Below are positions 9,548-18,350 of a DNA stretch of 64,000 nt, piece after piece. The notes under the pieces were generated by a model that saw only the letters and a list, made by a program, of their open reading frames with translations, had not been told where the DNA came from and ran no database searches. This DNA comes from CAVOKN01 sp963696505 (GTDB taxonomy: Bacteria > Pseudomonadota > Gammaproteobacteria > Burkholderiales > Rhodocyclaceae): NCBI GenBank assembly GCA_963696505.1, contig CAVOKN010000021.1, forward strand, positions 176,925-240,924. Reading direction: 5' to 3'. Within the stretch, counting starts at the first letter, position 1, and each line of letters starts with the position of its first letter. A program made the position numbers and the translations under genes.

Positions 9548-10405
9548 CTACTCCGGGCCGACGGCGATCGGCCGCGAAGGATCGGTGATCCATTCGCTCC
9601 ACGATCCGACGTAGAGCTTCGATCCCGTCAGGCCGGCAAGCTCCATGGAAAGCAGGTTGTGGCAGGCCGTCACGCCCGAGCCGCAGGTGTGCACCACCTG
9701 GCCGGGCGCGCGCCCGGCCAGCAGCGCCTGGTACTCCTCGCGCAGAACCTCGGGCGCCTTGAAATAGCCGTCGTCATCCACGTTGTTGCCGAAGAACCAA
9801 CTCAGCGAACCCGGAATGTGGCCCGCCACCGGGTCGAGGTTCTCGTTCTCGCCGCGGAAGCGCTCCGGCGGCCGGGCATCCAGCAGCAGGATCTGCGGAT
9901 CGCGGTGGTGGGCGAGAACAAAGGCCGTATCCACCTGCACGTTCCTGCGCAGCCGATAGCCGAAAAAGGACGGCTCGCGCCTCTCCATGCCGCTGGCGCG
10001 CGGCAGTCCCTCCTCCACCCAGGAGGGAAAACCGCCGTCGAGCACCGCCACGTCGTCGTGCCCCAGCCAGCGCAGCATCCACCACAGGCGCGCTGCGAAA
10101 ATGCCATCCGCATCGTCGTAGGCGACCACCTGGGATTCGTTGCCGACGCCGCGCTCGGCCAGCAGGGTGGCAAAGCGTTCCGGATCGGGCAGCGGATGGC
10201 GCCCCGTGCCGGGGCCTTTGAGGCCGCAGAAGTCCTCGTCGCAGTCCATGAACTGCGCTCCGGAGATGTGGGTGGCAAGATAGGCTCGGCGTCCGACGCC
10301 GGGCCTGGCCAGATCGTGGCGGCAGTCGAACACCACCAGATTGGGATCGCCCAGGCACTCGGCGAGATCCGTCACCGAGATCAGGGTGCGGCAGGGCGCC
10401 CTCAT
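9548..10405 (-). CDS. sseA: Thiosulfate/3-mercaptopyruvate sulfurtransferase (two-domain rhodanese)
   Basis: This 285-residue protein has two rhodanese domains. The first, with HISGAQFMDCDEDF, is catalytically inactive. The second has the active-site loop CGSGVTACHNLL, whose CGSG[ST] form is typical of 3-mercaptopyruvate sulfurtransferases. It transfers sulfane sulfur to acceptors such as cyanide, thioredoxin or TusA-like carriers in the cytoplasm. The start at 10405 overlaps the stop of the upstream SpoIIAA-like gene by four bases (ATGA). In a sulfur oxidiser a role in sulfane-sulfur handling is plausible, but the genes beside it do not prove this. Confidence 0.8.
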   Translation of the reverse strand: MRAPCRTLISVTDLAECLGDPNLVVFDCRHDLARPGVGRRAYLATHISGAQFMDCDEDFCGLKGPGTGRHPLPDPERFATLLAERGVGNESQVVAYDDADGIFAARLWWMLRWLGHDDVAVLDGGFPSWVEEGLPRASGMERREPSFFGYRLRRNVQVDTAFVLAHHRDPQILLLDARPPERFRGENENLDPVAGHIPGSLSWFFGNNVDDDGYFKAPEVLREEYQALLAGRAPGQVVHTCGSGVTACHNLLSMELAGLTGSKLYVGSWSEWITDPSRPIAVGPE

Positions 10406-10755
10406 TCCGCATCCGTCGCCAGCCAGTCCCGCGCCTCCTGCTCGTCGCCGAAGACCCGCAGATCGGCATCGACGAAAAGCTGATTCAGCCAGGCGCTCCA
10501 GGCTACCCACTGGCTGCGGGTCAGCACCGCGATCTTGCCGAAGTCGCGCGGATGCTGGCGCGAAAACTTGATTTCCTCCCAGGCCACGTCCAGGGTGAAG
10601 TCCGCCATTTCGCGCAGGTCGAAGAGCAGATTCACGCCGCCCTGGAACTTCGCCTTGTAAGTGACCACGTCCTCGAACTCCCTGAAATCTGAAAGGGTGA
10701 ATTCGGCGAGGACGATGGCCTCGATGAGACTGTCCTTCTGGTCGATGGTGATCAT
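10402..10755 (-). CDS. SpoIIAA-like/STAS-fold protein
   Basis: This protein of 117 residues has the alternating strand-helix pattern of the SpoIIAA-like (SEC14/STAS, DUF3478) family, seen in LIEAIVLAEFTLSDFREFE and FGKIAVLTRSQWVAWSAWLN. Members are small cytoplasmic proteins of unknown, perhaps lipid- or partner-binding, function. The start at 10755 is preferred over an upstream ATG because AAGGAG lies seven to eight bases before it. It is translationally coupled to the rhodanese gene through a four-base overlap. Confidence 0.65.
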   Translation of the reverse strand: MITIDQKDSLIEAIVLAEFTLSDFREFEDVVTYKAKFQGGVNLLFDLREMADFTLDVAWEEIKFSRQHPRDFGKIAVLTRSQWVAWSAWLNQLFVDADLRVFGDEQEARDWLATDAE

Positions 10756-10833
10756 GGGGTTCTCCTTGGCCGGCCGAACAGAAAGCACTCAGGCCAACGG
10801 CTTCGCTGCGGCCGAAAAACCTGCAATGTACGA

Positions 10834-10892
10834 ACAAGGGGAGATTCCCCTTGTATATCCCCCAGGTACGTACAAGGGGGCGAGCCCCCTTG
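10834..10892. repeat. Pair of related perfect palindromes
   Basis: Two hairpins of the same design stand 18 bases apart: ACAAGGGGA/TCCCCTTGT and CAAGGGGGC/GCCCCCTTG. They lie in the gap between the SpoIIAA-like gene and the DMT transporter gene, both of which read leftwards. No clear U-tract follows, so they resemble a REP-like doublet more than a simple terminator, although an mRNA-stabilising or termination role for the transporter transcript is possible. Confidence 0.6.
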
Positions 10893-10992
10893 AACATCCC
10901 GCGAACCTCTCGCGTGCTGAGTGTTGTCCGGAAGGATCACGATCGAATCCATGAGGGACCTTGGATAGTGCTGCAAATATATCCGAGGCCGG

Positions 10993-11901
10993 TCAATCCT
11001 GCTCGGCTGGGGCGGCGCGGGAACGCAGCGACGCCAGCACGCCGCTCGCCACGATGAGGGCAATGCCGGCCCACGCCGCCAGCGGCAGCACCTCGCCCCA
11101 GATCAGCACGCCGAAAGCGCTGGAGAAGATCACCGTGGTGTAGGCCAGCGAGGCCGAGAGCATGGTCTTGCCGTGGCGGTAGGCCCTCGTCATGGCAAGC
11201 TGGGCGACCGCGCCGAACACGCCCACGCCCAGCAGCAGCATGACGCCGTAGCCGTCGAAGCGGTGGAAGGGATCGGAGACCAGCACCCAGGGCGTGCCGC
11301 CGAGGGTGGCGATGAAAGAGAAGTAGAACACGGTCCGCCACTCCGGCTCTCCCAGTTCCCCCAGGTTGCGCACGTTGAGGTAGGCAACGCCGGCGAGCAA
11401 ACCCGACGCCAGGCCCACCAGCGCCGGCACCAGCTGATCCTCATCCAGCGTGGGCTGGAGCAACAGGACGACGCCAGCGAAGCCGATTCCCAGTGCCAGC
11501 AGCAGACTCGCCCGCAGTTTTTCGCCCGACCAGAACACCAGCAGCAGCCCCAGGAACAGCGGCGACGTGTAATTGAGGGTGACGGCGGTCGCCAGCGGCA
11601 GCGCACCGATGGCGAAGAAGTACAGCACCAGCGAGACGAAACCGCTCACGCCGCGGTTCAACTGCGCCTTCCAGTGCGGCGTGCGCAGCCGCCAGCCGCG
11701 CCAGCGCACATAGGCGTACAGCATCAGCGTGGCGATCAGCCCGCGGTAGAACACCAGCTCGGCCGATGAGAACACTTCGGCGCCGAGCTTGACGCAGACC
11801 CCCATGCAGGCGAAGGACAGGCTCGCCACCAGCATCCACAGCGACTGGCGGCCCGAGGATCGTGGCCGCGCGCCGGCCGCCGGCACCGTGCTGTCGTTCA
11901 T
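10993..11901 (-). CDS. DMT-superfamily (EamA) transporter
   Basis: The protein has about 302 residues, with ten membrane segments arranged as two EamA repeats, for example SLWMLVASLSFACMGVCVKL at the N-terminus and SLAYTTVIFSSAFGVLIWGE in the second half. Such proteins export metabolites (often amino acids or S-adenosylmethionine-like compounds) across the inner membrane; the substrate here is unknown. The start at 11901 (MNDSTVP) is preferred, though ATG 11913 is also in frame. The Rieske oxygenase gene ends 66 bases upstream on the same strand. Confidence 0.8.
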   Translation of the reverse strand: MNDSTVPAAGARPRSSGRQSLWMLVASLSFACMGVCVKLGAEVFSSAELVFYRGLIATLMLYAYVRWRGWRLRTPHWKAQLNRGVSGFVSLVLYFFAIGALPLATAVTLNYTSPLFLGLLLVFWSGEKLRASLLLALGIGFAGVVLLLQPTLDEDQLVPALVGLASGLLAGVAYLNVRNLGELGEPEWRTVFYFSFIATLGGTPWVLVSDPFHRFDGYGVMLLLGVGVFGAVAQLAMTRAYRHGKTMLSASLAYTTVIFSSAFGVLIWGEVLPLAAWAGIALIVASGVLASLRSRAAPAEQD

Positions 11902-11967
11902 TTCCCGCTGCATTCGCACAAAGCAGCGCGGCGCCACGAGGGCGCCGCGCGCGCAGGCTTCAGGAGA

Positions 11968-13071
11968 TCAATAGTAGGGCTCGATTTCGTGTCTCAGCCA
12001 TTCGTGGAAATGCTGCATCCCGTCTTCCATCGGCGACTGGTAGGGCCCGACTTCGCTGCGCCCCTGATTCAAGAGGACGCGGCGGCCGCGGTCCATCCGC
12101 CGGCAGATGACGTCGTCCTCATCGGCGGTTTCCCGGTAGGCCGCCTGCTCGGCCTCGACGAACTCGCGCTCGAACAGGGCGATGTCCTCCGGATAGTAGA
12201 ACTCGACCACGTTGGTGGTATGCTCGGGCGAGCGCGGGATCACGGTGCTGACGACCAGCACGTGGGGATACCACTCGACCATGATATTCGGGTAATAGGT
12301 GAGCCAGATCGCGCCCTGCGCCGGCATCTCGCCGCCGTAGTAGTCGAGCACCGCCTTATGCCAGCGCTGGTACACCGCCGAACCGGGCTTCTGCAGCTTC
12401 CGGTTGATGCCCACGGTCTGCACCGAATAGTTGTCGCCGAACTCCCACTTGAGGTCGTCGCAGGTGACGAAATGCCCCAGCCCCGGATGGAAGGGCTCGA
12501 CGTGGTAGTCCTCCAGGTAGACCTCGATGAAGGTCTTCCAGTTGACCGGATACTCGTCGATCATGACACGGTCAAGCATGTAGCCGGAGAAGTCGAGATC
12601 GGCCTTCACGCCCACCTTGGCCAGATCGGCCGCAATGTTGCGCGGGCCGGCGAACAGCAGGCCGTTCCAGTTCTGCAGCGGCGACTTGTTCAGATGCAGG
12701 CAGGGATTCTGCGGAAAATGCGGCGCTCCGAGCAGCTTGCCTTCCATGTCGTATGTCCAGCGATGCAGCGGGCAGACGATGTTGCGCGCATTGCCGCGGC
12801 CCTCGAGCATGATCGCCTGGCGGTGGCGGCAGACGTTGGACAGCAGCTCAACTCCGGACTCGTTGCGCACCAGCATGCGGGCGTGGTCCATCCAGGCCAG
12901 CGTGTGGTAGTCACCAACATTCGGCACCATCAGTTCGTGGCCCACGTAACCGGGGCCGTTGTCGAAAAGCAGCCGCTTCTCGAACTCGAACAGCTTGGAA
13001 TCGAAGTACCACGACACAGGAAGCTGCGATGCGGCAGGCGCCAGACGTGCAGCGGAAGCGATATCGGTCAT
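11968..13071 (-). CDS. Rieske aromatic ring-hydroxylating oxygenase, alpha-subunit type
   Basis: This 367-residue protein carries a Rieske [2Fe-2S] motif (CRHRQA near residue 76 and CPLHRW near 94) and the mononuclear iron motif EDYHVEPFHPG near residue 195, with the family's D-x-x-H-x4-H spacing. These are the two redox sites of ring-hydroxylating oxygenases, which activate O2 using electrons from a separate reductase. No reductase or beta subunit is encoded nearby, so it probably uses a generic partner. The start at 13071 lies 118 bases from the divergent xseB start. The substrate is unknown; ring cleavage genes are absent from the window. Confidence 0.85.
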   Translation of the reverse strand: MTDIASAARLAPAASQLPVSWYFDSKLFEFEKRLLFDNGPGYVGHELMVPNVGDYHTLAWMDHARMLVRNESGVELLSNVCRHRQAIMLEGRGNARNIVCPLHRWTYDMEGKLLGAPHFPQNPCLHLNKSPLQNWNGLLFAGPRNIAADLAKVGVKADLDFSGYMLDRVMIDEYPVNWKTFIEVYLEDYHVEPFHPGLGHFVTCDDLKWEFGDNYSVQTVGINRKLQKPGSAVYQRWHKAVLDYYGGEMPAQGAIWLTYYPNIMVEWYPHVLVVSTVIPRSPEHTTNVVEFYYPEDIALFEREFVEAEQAAYRETADEDDVICRRMDRGRRVLLNQGRSEVGPYQSPMEDGMQHFHEWLRHEIEPYY

Positions 13072-13188
13072 AGATCCCCAACCCCCAGACGATGCCGGAA
13101 ACCGGAAAACCCGCGATTGTACCCCAGCGGCCGTTTGACCCGAAGGCCCCGAATAGGATATTTTCGCCGTTTTGCAGCGACCCGCCTC

Positions 13189-13434
13189 ATGGCCAAAGCG
13201 GCAGCCCCCTCCCCTCCCAAGAGCTTCGAATCCGCCCTCGCCGAACTGGAAACCCTGGTCCAGGCCATGGAAGCCGGCAAGCTCGGCCTGGAGGAGTCGC
13301 TGGCGACCTACCGCCGCGGAACCGAGCTGCTGCGCCACTGCCGTCAGTCACTGGACAGCGCCGAACAGCAGGTGCGGGTTCTCGAAGGCGAAATCGAGCG
13401 CGAATTCCCTGACTCGGCGGAAGACGAGGCCTGA
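13189..13434 (+). CDS. xseB: Exodeoxyribonuclease VII small subunit
   Basis: This 81-residue protein matches the XseB family over its length, with the signature SFESALAELETLVQAMEAG followed by LEESLATYRRGTELL. It is the small subunit that, in several copies, binds XseA to form exonuclease VII, which degrades single-stranded DNA in the cytoplasm. The order xseB-ispA-dxs is common in proteobacteria. The stop TGA is followed immediately by the ispA ATG, indicating coupling. XseA is not encoded in this window. Confidence 0.92.
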   Translation: MAKAAAPSPPKSFESALAELETLVQAMEAGKLGLEESLATYRRGTELLRHCRQSLDSAEQQVRVLEGEIEREFPDSAEDEA

Positions 13435-14334
13435 ATGGCGGCCGCCGCGAGCTTCTCCGACTGGATGGCGGCCATCCAGGCCGGCACCGAACAGGCGCTG
13501 GAGCGCTGGCTCCCATCTGCGGAAATTGCGCCGCAGCGCCTGCACGCGGCGATGCGCTACGCGGTGCTGGGCGGCGGCAAGCGGGTACGTCCTCTGCTGT
13601 GCCATGCGGCAGGCGAACTCGCCGCAGCGCCGGCCCCCTGCCTCATGACCGCCGCCTGCGCCGTCGAGTTGATCCACGCCTATTCCCTGGTGCACGACGA
13701 CCTGCCCAGCATGGATGACGACACGCTGCGCCGGGGCAAGCCCACCTGCCACATCGAGTACGACGAGGCGACGGCGCTGCTGGTGGGCGACGCCCTCCAG
13801 GCGCTGGCGTTCCAGGTGCTGGCCGAGCCGGCGCCACATCCCGAGGCCGTCACCCGGGTCGAGATGCTGCGCCTGCTGGCCCAGGCCGCAGGTTCCCGCG
13901 GCATGGCGGGCGGGCAGGCGATCGATCTGGCCGCAGTCGGACGGAGCCTGGATGCGGCGGAACTGGAGTTCATGCACATCCACAAGACCGGTGCCTTGAT
14001 CCGCGCAGCGGTGCTCCTCGGCGCCCGCTGCGGGGCGGCACTGGAAGTGCCGCTGGTCGAACGGCTCGACCGCTACGCCAAGCTTGCCGGCCTGCTGTTC
14101 CAGGTGGTGGATGATCTGCTGGACAGCGAAGCCAGCACCGCCACCCTCGGCAAGACGGCGGGCAAGGATGCCCGCCACAACAAGCCCACCTACGTCACGG
14201 TGCTCGGTGCCGCGCGAGCGCGCGAATTCGCCGCGGACCTGCGCAGCCAGGCGTTGTCCGCCCTCGACCCCTTCGGCACGAGTGCCGAGCGACTGCGGCA
14301 ACTCACCGAATTCATCGTCGCGCGCAAGTTCTGA
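13435..14334 (+). CDS. ispA: Farnesyl (polyprenyl) diphosphate synthase
   Basis: IspA condenses isopentenyl diphosphate with allylic diphosphates to farnesyl diphosphate. The 299-residue protein has the first Asp-rich motif in VHDDLPSMDDDTLRRGKPT and the second in QVVDDLLDSE, with the preceding GGKRVRPLL that binds diphosphate. It is directly adjacent to xseB (no gap) and 33 bases upstream of dxs, forming an isoprenoid operon. Length and motif spacing are those of bacterial short-chain synthases; exact chain length is inferred from the genomic context. Confidence 0.93.
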   Translation: MAAAASFSDWMAAIQAGTEQALERWLPSAEIAPQRLHAAMRYAVLGGGKRVRPLLCHAAGELAAAPAPCLMTAACAVELIHAYSLVHDDLPSMDDDTLRRGKPTCHIEYDEATALLVGDALQALAFQVLAEPAPHPEAVTRVEMLRLLAQAAGSRGMAGGQAIDLAAVGRSLDAAELEFMHIHKTGALIRAAVLLGARCGAALEVPLVERLDRYAKLAGLLFQVVDDLLDSEASTATLGKTAGKDARHNKPTYVTVLGAARAREFAADLRSQALSALDPFGTSAERLRQLTEFIVARKF

Positions 14335-14367
14335 ACGCGGCACCCGCTTCACTGTCTCTGACTTTCC

Positions 14368-16233
14368 ATGACCCCCCATCCCCTGCTCGACCCCATCCAG
14401 AGCCCCGCCGACCTGCGCCGCATCGACCGCAGGCAGTTGGGCACCCTTGCCGAAGAGCTGCGCGGGTTCCTGATCGAATCGGTTTCCAGGACCGGCGGCC
14501 ACCTTTCGTCCAACCTCGGCACGGTGGAACTCACGATCGCCCTGCACTACGTGTTCAACACGCCGCACGACCGCATCGTGTGGGACGTCGGCCACCAGAC
14601 CTACGCCCACAAGGTGCTCACCGGCCGCCGCGAAGCCATGGCCCGTCTGCGCATGCTCGACGGCATCTCCGGCTTCCCGCGGCGCTCCGAGAGCGAGTAC
14701 GACACTTTCGGCACCGCCCACTCCTCGACCTCGATCTCGGCGGCCCTGGGCATGGCGGTGGCGGCCCGCGATCGCGGCGAGGATCGCAAGGTGATCGCGG
14801 TGATCGGCGACGGCGCGATGTCTGCCGGCGAAGCATTCGAAGGCCTGAACAATGCCGGCTTCCTGGACACCAAGCTGCTGGTGATCCTCAACGACAACAA
14901 GATGTCGATCTCGCCGCCGGTGGGTGCGCTCAACAAGTACCTGGCGCGCCTGCTCACCGGCCGCACCTTCAGCGCCGCGCGCCGCGCCGGCGAGAAGGTG
15001 CTTTCGGTGGTGCCGCCGATGCTGGAGTTCGCCAAGCGCGCCGAGGAGCATGTCAAGGGCATGCTGACGCCGGGCACCCTGTTCGAGGAATTCGGCTTCA
15101 ACTACGTCGGTCCGATCGACGGCCACGACCTCGACGCCCTGATTCCGACGCTCACCAACATGCGCGACTGGAAGGGGCCGCAGTTCCTGCACGTCATCAC
15201 CCGCAAGGGCCAGGGTTACAAGCTCGCCGAGGCCGACCCGGTGCTCTACCACGGTGTCGCGAAGTTCGCTCCGGAAGCCGGCATCCAGGTCGCCATAGGC
15301 GGCGGCAAGGACGCCGGAAGGATCAGCTACACCCAGGTGTTCGGCGACTGGCTGTGCGACATGGCGGCTCAGGATCCGCGCCTGGTGGGCATCACGCCGG
15401 CGATGCGCGAGGGCTCGGGCATGGTGCGCTTCGCCGACGAACACCCCGCCCGCTACTACGACGTCGGCATCGCCGAGCAACACGCCGTCACCTTTGCCGC
15501 CGGACTGGCCTGCGAGGGCCTGAAGCCGGTGGTCGCGATCTACTCGACCTTCCTGCAGCGCGGCTACGACCAGCTCATCCACGACGTCTGCCTCCAGAAC
15601 CTGCCGGTGGTCTTCGCCATCGACCGCGGCGGACTGGTGGGCGCCGACGGCGCGACGCACCACGGCGCCTTCGACCTGTCCTACCTCGCCTGCCTGCCCA
15701 ACATGACGGTGATGGCGCCGGCAGACGAGAACGAGTGCCGCCAGATGCTCTACACTGCATTCCAGCTCGACGGTCCCAGCGCGGTGCGCTATCCGCGCGG
15801 CAACGGGCCGGGCGTGGCGCCGGTGAAGGCGATGAAGGCGCTGCCGCTGGGCAAGGCCGAGGTCCGCCGTCAGGGCCGGCGCATTGCGCTGCTGGCCTTC
15901 GGCACAATGCTGGAAACGGCGCTCCAGGCTGGCGAGGAACTCGACGCAACGGTGGTCAATATGCGCTTCGTGAAGCCGATGGACCGGGAGCTGCTGCGGG
16001 AAATCGCGGCGGGCCACGAATTGCTGGTTACGATCGAGGAAAACGCAGTCATCGGCGGCGCCGGCGCCGAAGTGTCGCGCCTGGTGCAGGAACTTGCCAC
16101 GCCGGTACGCATCCTGCGCCTGGGGCTGCCCGATCGCTTCATCGACCACGGCGACCAGGTCCAGCTCCTCGCCCGGCTCGGTCTGGACAAGGACGGTGTC
16201 GTCGCCCGAGTCAAGGCAACTATCGGCACCTAA
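14368..16233 (+). CDS. dxs: 1-deoxy-D-xylulose-5-phosphate synthase
   Basis: Dxs joins pyruvate and glyceraldehyde 3-phosphate using thiamine diphosphate, the first step of the non-mevalonate isoprenoid pathway. The 621-residue protein is full length. It shows the TPP-binding GDGAMSAGEAFEGLNNAG, the substrate His region TAHSSTSISAALG, and the transketolase pyrimidine domain YYDVGIAEQHAVTFAAGLA. It is the last gene of the xseB-ispA-dxs set, and its product supplies the precursors used by IspA next door. Confidence 0.95.
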   Translation: MTPHPLLDPIQSPADLRRIDRRQLGTLAEELRGFLIESVSRTGGHLSSNLGTVELTIALHYVFNTPHDRIVWDVGHQTYAHKVLTGRREAMARLRMLDGISGFPRRSESEYDTFGTAHSSTSISAALGMAVAARDRGEDRKVIAVIGDGAMSAGEAFEGLNNAGFLDTKLLVILNDNKMSISPPVGALNKYLARLLTGRTFSAARRAGEKVLSVVPPMLEFAKRAEEHVKGMLTPGTLFEEFGFNYVGPIDGHDLDALIPTLTNMRDWKGPQFLHVITRKGQGYKLAEADPVLYHGVAKFAPEAGIQVAIGGGKDAGRISYTQVFGDWLCDMAAQDPRLVGITPAMREGSGMVRFADEHPARYYDVGIAEQHAVTFAAGLACEGLKPVVAIYSTFLQRGYDQLIHDVCLQNLPVVFAIDRGGLVGADGATHHGAFDLSYLACLPNMTVMAPADENECRQMLYTAFQLDGPSAVRYPRGNGPGVAPVKAMKALPLGKAEVRRQGRRIALLAFGTMLETALQAGEELDATVVNMRFVKPMDRELLREIAAGHELLVTIEENAVIGGAGAEVSRLVQELATPVRILRLGLPDRFIDHGDQVQLLARLGLDKDGVVARVKATIGT

Positions 16234-16306
16234 ACGAGTCTTATCGGGATCGGCGCCGGCCTGCGCTAGACTGTTCCGCCCAACCCCTCATGTCCGGAGA
16301 ATGCCA

Positions 16307-17113
16307 ATGAACACCCGCGACGCCGCCTGCATGCCGGACGTCCAGGGCGCGGCCGATTCGCGGCGCCTCGCCATCGACAAGGTCGGCATCAAGGCCATCC
16401 GCCATCCCATCCGCGTGCTGGAGAAGGAAGGCAGCGTGCAACACACGATCGCCACCTTCAACATGTACGTGGCACTGCCCCACAACTTCAAGGGCACCCA
16501 CATGTCGCGCTTCGTCGAGATCCTCAATCGCCACGAGCGCGAAATCTCGGTCGAATCCTTCGCGACCATGGCGCGAGAAATGGTCAAGCGCCTGGAGGCG
16601 GAGGTCGGCCACATCGAGATGACCTTTCCCTACTTCATCAACAAGAAGGCACCGGTGTCGGGTGTGGCGAGCCTGATGGACTACGAGGTGAGCTTCACCA
16701 GCGAGATCGGCCCCGGCGAGGTGTATCGGCAGATCACCCGGGTAGTGGTCCCGGTAACCAGCCTGTGTCCCTGTTCGAAGAAGATTTCGGAGCGCGGCGC
16801 CCACAACCAGCGCTCCCACGTGACCGTTTCGGCGCGGACCAAGGGCTTCGTATGGATCGAGGACATCGTGGAGATGGTCGAGAAGCAGGCCTCCAGCGAA
16901 CTCTACGGCCTGCTCAAGCGGCCCGACGAGAAGTTCGTCACCGAGCGCGCCTATGACAATCCCAAGTTCGTCGAGGACATGGTGCGCGACGTCGCGGCCG
17001 CCCTCAATGCCGACGAAAAGATCGAAGCCTACGTGGTCGAGGCGGAAAACTTCGAATCGATCCACAACCACTCGGCCTACGCCCTGATCGAGCGCGACAA
17101 GAGTCAGGCCTGA
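16307..17113 (+). CDS. folE2: GTP cyclohydrolase IB, FolE2 type
   Basis: FolE2 converts GTP to 7,8-dihydroneopterin triphosphate, the first step of folate synthesis, with a metal requirement less strictly zinc-bound than FolE1. The protein of about 268 residues has the family signature SLCPCSKKISERGAHNQRS (metal-binding Cys) and the C-terminal ENFESIHNHSAYA. The ATG at 16307 is chosen because GGAG lies at optimal distance; an ATG six bases earlier is in frame. A strong terminator follows. Confidence 0.93.
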   Translation: MNTRDAACMPDVQGAADSRRLAIDKVGIKAIRHPIRVLEKEGSVQHTIATFNMYVALPHNFKGTHMSRFVEILNRHEREISVESFATMAREMVKRLEAEVGHIEMTFPYFINKKAPVSGVASLMDYEVSFTSEIGPGEVYRQITRVVVPVTSLCPCSKKISERGAHNQRSHVTVSARTKGFVWIEDIVEMVEKQASSELYGLLKRPDEKFVTERAYDNPKFVEDMVRDVAAALNADEKIEAYVVEAENFESIHNHSAYALIERDKSQA

Positions 17114-17133
17114 GGAAGCGGCGAACACCTAAG

Positions 17134-17163
17134 AAAAAGGCCGGGTTCCCCCGGCCTTTTTCT
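17134..17163. terminator. Bidirectional intrinsic terminator
   Basis: A perfect 12-base-pair stem (AAAAAGGCCGGG, loop TTCC, CCCGGCCTTTTT) begins 20 bases after the folE2 stop. It has a U-tract in both directions, so it can end folE2 on the plus strand and the SCP2-like gene on the minus strand. Confidence 0.9.
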
Positions 17164-17181
17164 TCTTGGCCAGTCAGTCTC

Positions 17182-17700
17182 TTACTTCGGGCACGAACCC
17201 GTTTCGCTGGGCACCTTGCCCACCAGCAGCAGGAAGTTCTCGAACGGCGCCATGTTGCTCATGGCCTCCATTTTCGGGCCTTCGAACAGCAGGCGGCCGA
17301 ACATCATCGCCTTTGTCGGGCCGTATTCTCCCTTGCCCATCTCGATCCAGCGCGTGGTTTCAGCGTGCATGACGTAGTCGTGGCTCGAATTGAGCTTGGT
17401 CGTCTCGACCGCGCCGCCGTAGCTGCACATCGCCTTGCCGTCCTTGAGGGCGATGCGCAATTCCACCTTGGGGCTGTCCTTGCAGTCTTCACGATAGACC
17501 TGCATCACCTTGAAGCCCTTGCCGCCGTCATTCTTCGCCCAGCCCGATTCGGCCAGCTTGTCGGTCAGGATCGGATCCTTGTTCCACGCAGCGCAGGCTT
17601 CCTTGCCCCAATCCGTCAACATCAGAACCGGGGCGGCGAATGCCTGGGACATTGCGGCGGCCGCGATCCCGGCCAGGGCCAGCTTGATTGCACGATGCAT
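17182..17700 (-). CDS. Secreted SCP2-sterol-transfer-like protein
   Basis: The 172-residue protein begins with a clear Sec signal peptide (MHRAIKLALAGIAAAAMSQA, likely cut after AFA), so the mature form is periplasmic. The C-terminal half, with MMFGRLLFEGPKMEAMSNM and ENFLLLVGKV, resembles the SCP2 lipid-binding fold; four Cys residues in the mature part (ACAAW, EDCKD, AMCSY, GSCPK) could form disulfides. The assignment to SCP2 is from general resemblance and the ligand is unknown. It is a single gene between two terminators. Confidence 0.55.
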   Translation of the reverse strand: MHRAIKLALAGIAAAAMSQAFAAPVLMLTDWGKEACAAWNKDPILTDKLAESGWAKNDGGKGFKVMQVYREDCKDSPKVELRIALKDGKAMCSYGGAVETTKLNSSHDYVMHAETTRWIEMGKGEYGPTKAMMFGRLLFEGPKMEAMSNMAPFENFLLLVGKVPSETGSCPK

Positions 17701-17843
17701 TTATTGCCTCCTCTTCAGGTTGAGTTGCGAGTTCTTGACTTGCAGGGCGCGCACACGGTAATGGCGCCCCCCTCGGCAGTCCAATAAGTTTTGCTGCTGC
17801 ATTACCAGAACGAACTTATTCGCAAGTTTCGCGAAGGCTCACG

Positions 17844-17870
17844 AAAAACGGGGCCAGCTCCGGCCCCGTT
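17844..17870 (-). terminator. Intrinsic terminator of the rplS operon
   Basis: Read on the minus strand, a nine-base-pair stem (AACGGGGCC with GGCCCCGTT, loop GGAGCT) is followed by a run of five T. It lies 24 bases beyond the rplS stop and closes the rpsP-rimM-trmD-rplS operon. Confidence 0.85.
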
Positions 17871-17893
17871 CCATCCCCTCCCCAAGCGGAGAC

Positions 17894-18268
17894 TTAATGC
17901 TTCTCGCGCTTGTGGCTTTCGAGCTTTTCGCGGATACGCGCCGACTTGCCCGAGCGTCCGCGCAGGTAGTAGAGCTTTGCGCGGCGTACGGCGCCCTTGC
18001 GCTTGACTTCGATGCTGGCGATCAACGGCGAATAGGTCTGGAAGGTCCGCTCAACGCCCTCGCCCGAGGAAATCTTGCGCACGATGAACGCGGAGTTGAG
18101 CCCGCGATTGCGCTTGGCGATGACCACCCCCTCATAGGCCTGGACCCGCTTGCGTTCGCCTTCCACCACGTTCACGTTCACCACCACGGTGTCGCCGGGT
18201 GCGAACTCGGGGATGTTCTTGCCCAGGCGGGCAATCTCTTCCTGCTCCAACTGCTGAATCAGATCCAT
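17894..18268 (-). CDS. rplS: 50S ribosomal protein L19
   Basis: L19 sits at the 30S-50S interface of the ribosome. The 124-residue protein has the family signature GEGVERTFQTYSPLIASIEV and RGAVRRAKLYYLRGR-like sequence (here KGAVRRAKLYYLRGRSGK). It is the last gene of the conserved rpsP-rimM-trmD-rplS operon, 82 bases after trmD, and is followed by an intrinsic terminator. Confidence 0.97.
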   Translation of the reverse strand: MDLIQQLEQEEIARLGKNIPEFAPGDTVVVNVNVVEGERKRVQAYEGVVIAKRNRGLNSAFIVRKISSGEGVERTFQTYSPLIASIEVKRKGAVRRAKLYYLRGRSGKSARIREKLESHKREKH

Positions 18269-18350
18269 CTTCTGCTCCTGTCTGTCATGGCCTTTGGCCT
18301 TGCCCGCAGAGCAGCCGCGAGGCTGATGCGGGCGTTTCTCGGTACTGCCT

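Noticed and set aside
13348..16149. Very long antisense frame over ispA-dxs
   Set aside because: It is a shadow of the GC-rich plus-strand genes, with the typical Arg/His/Gly-rich composition, and has no domain.
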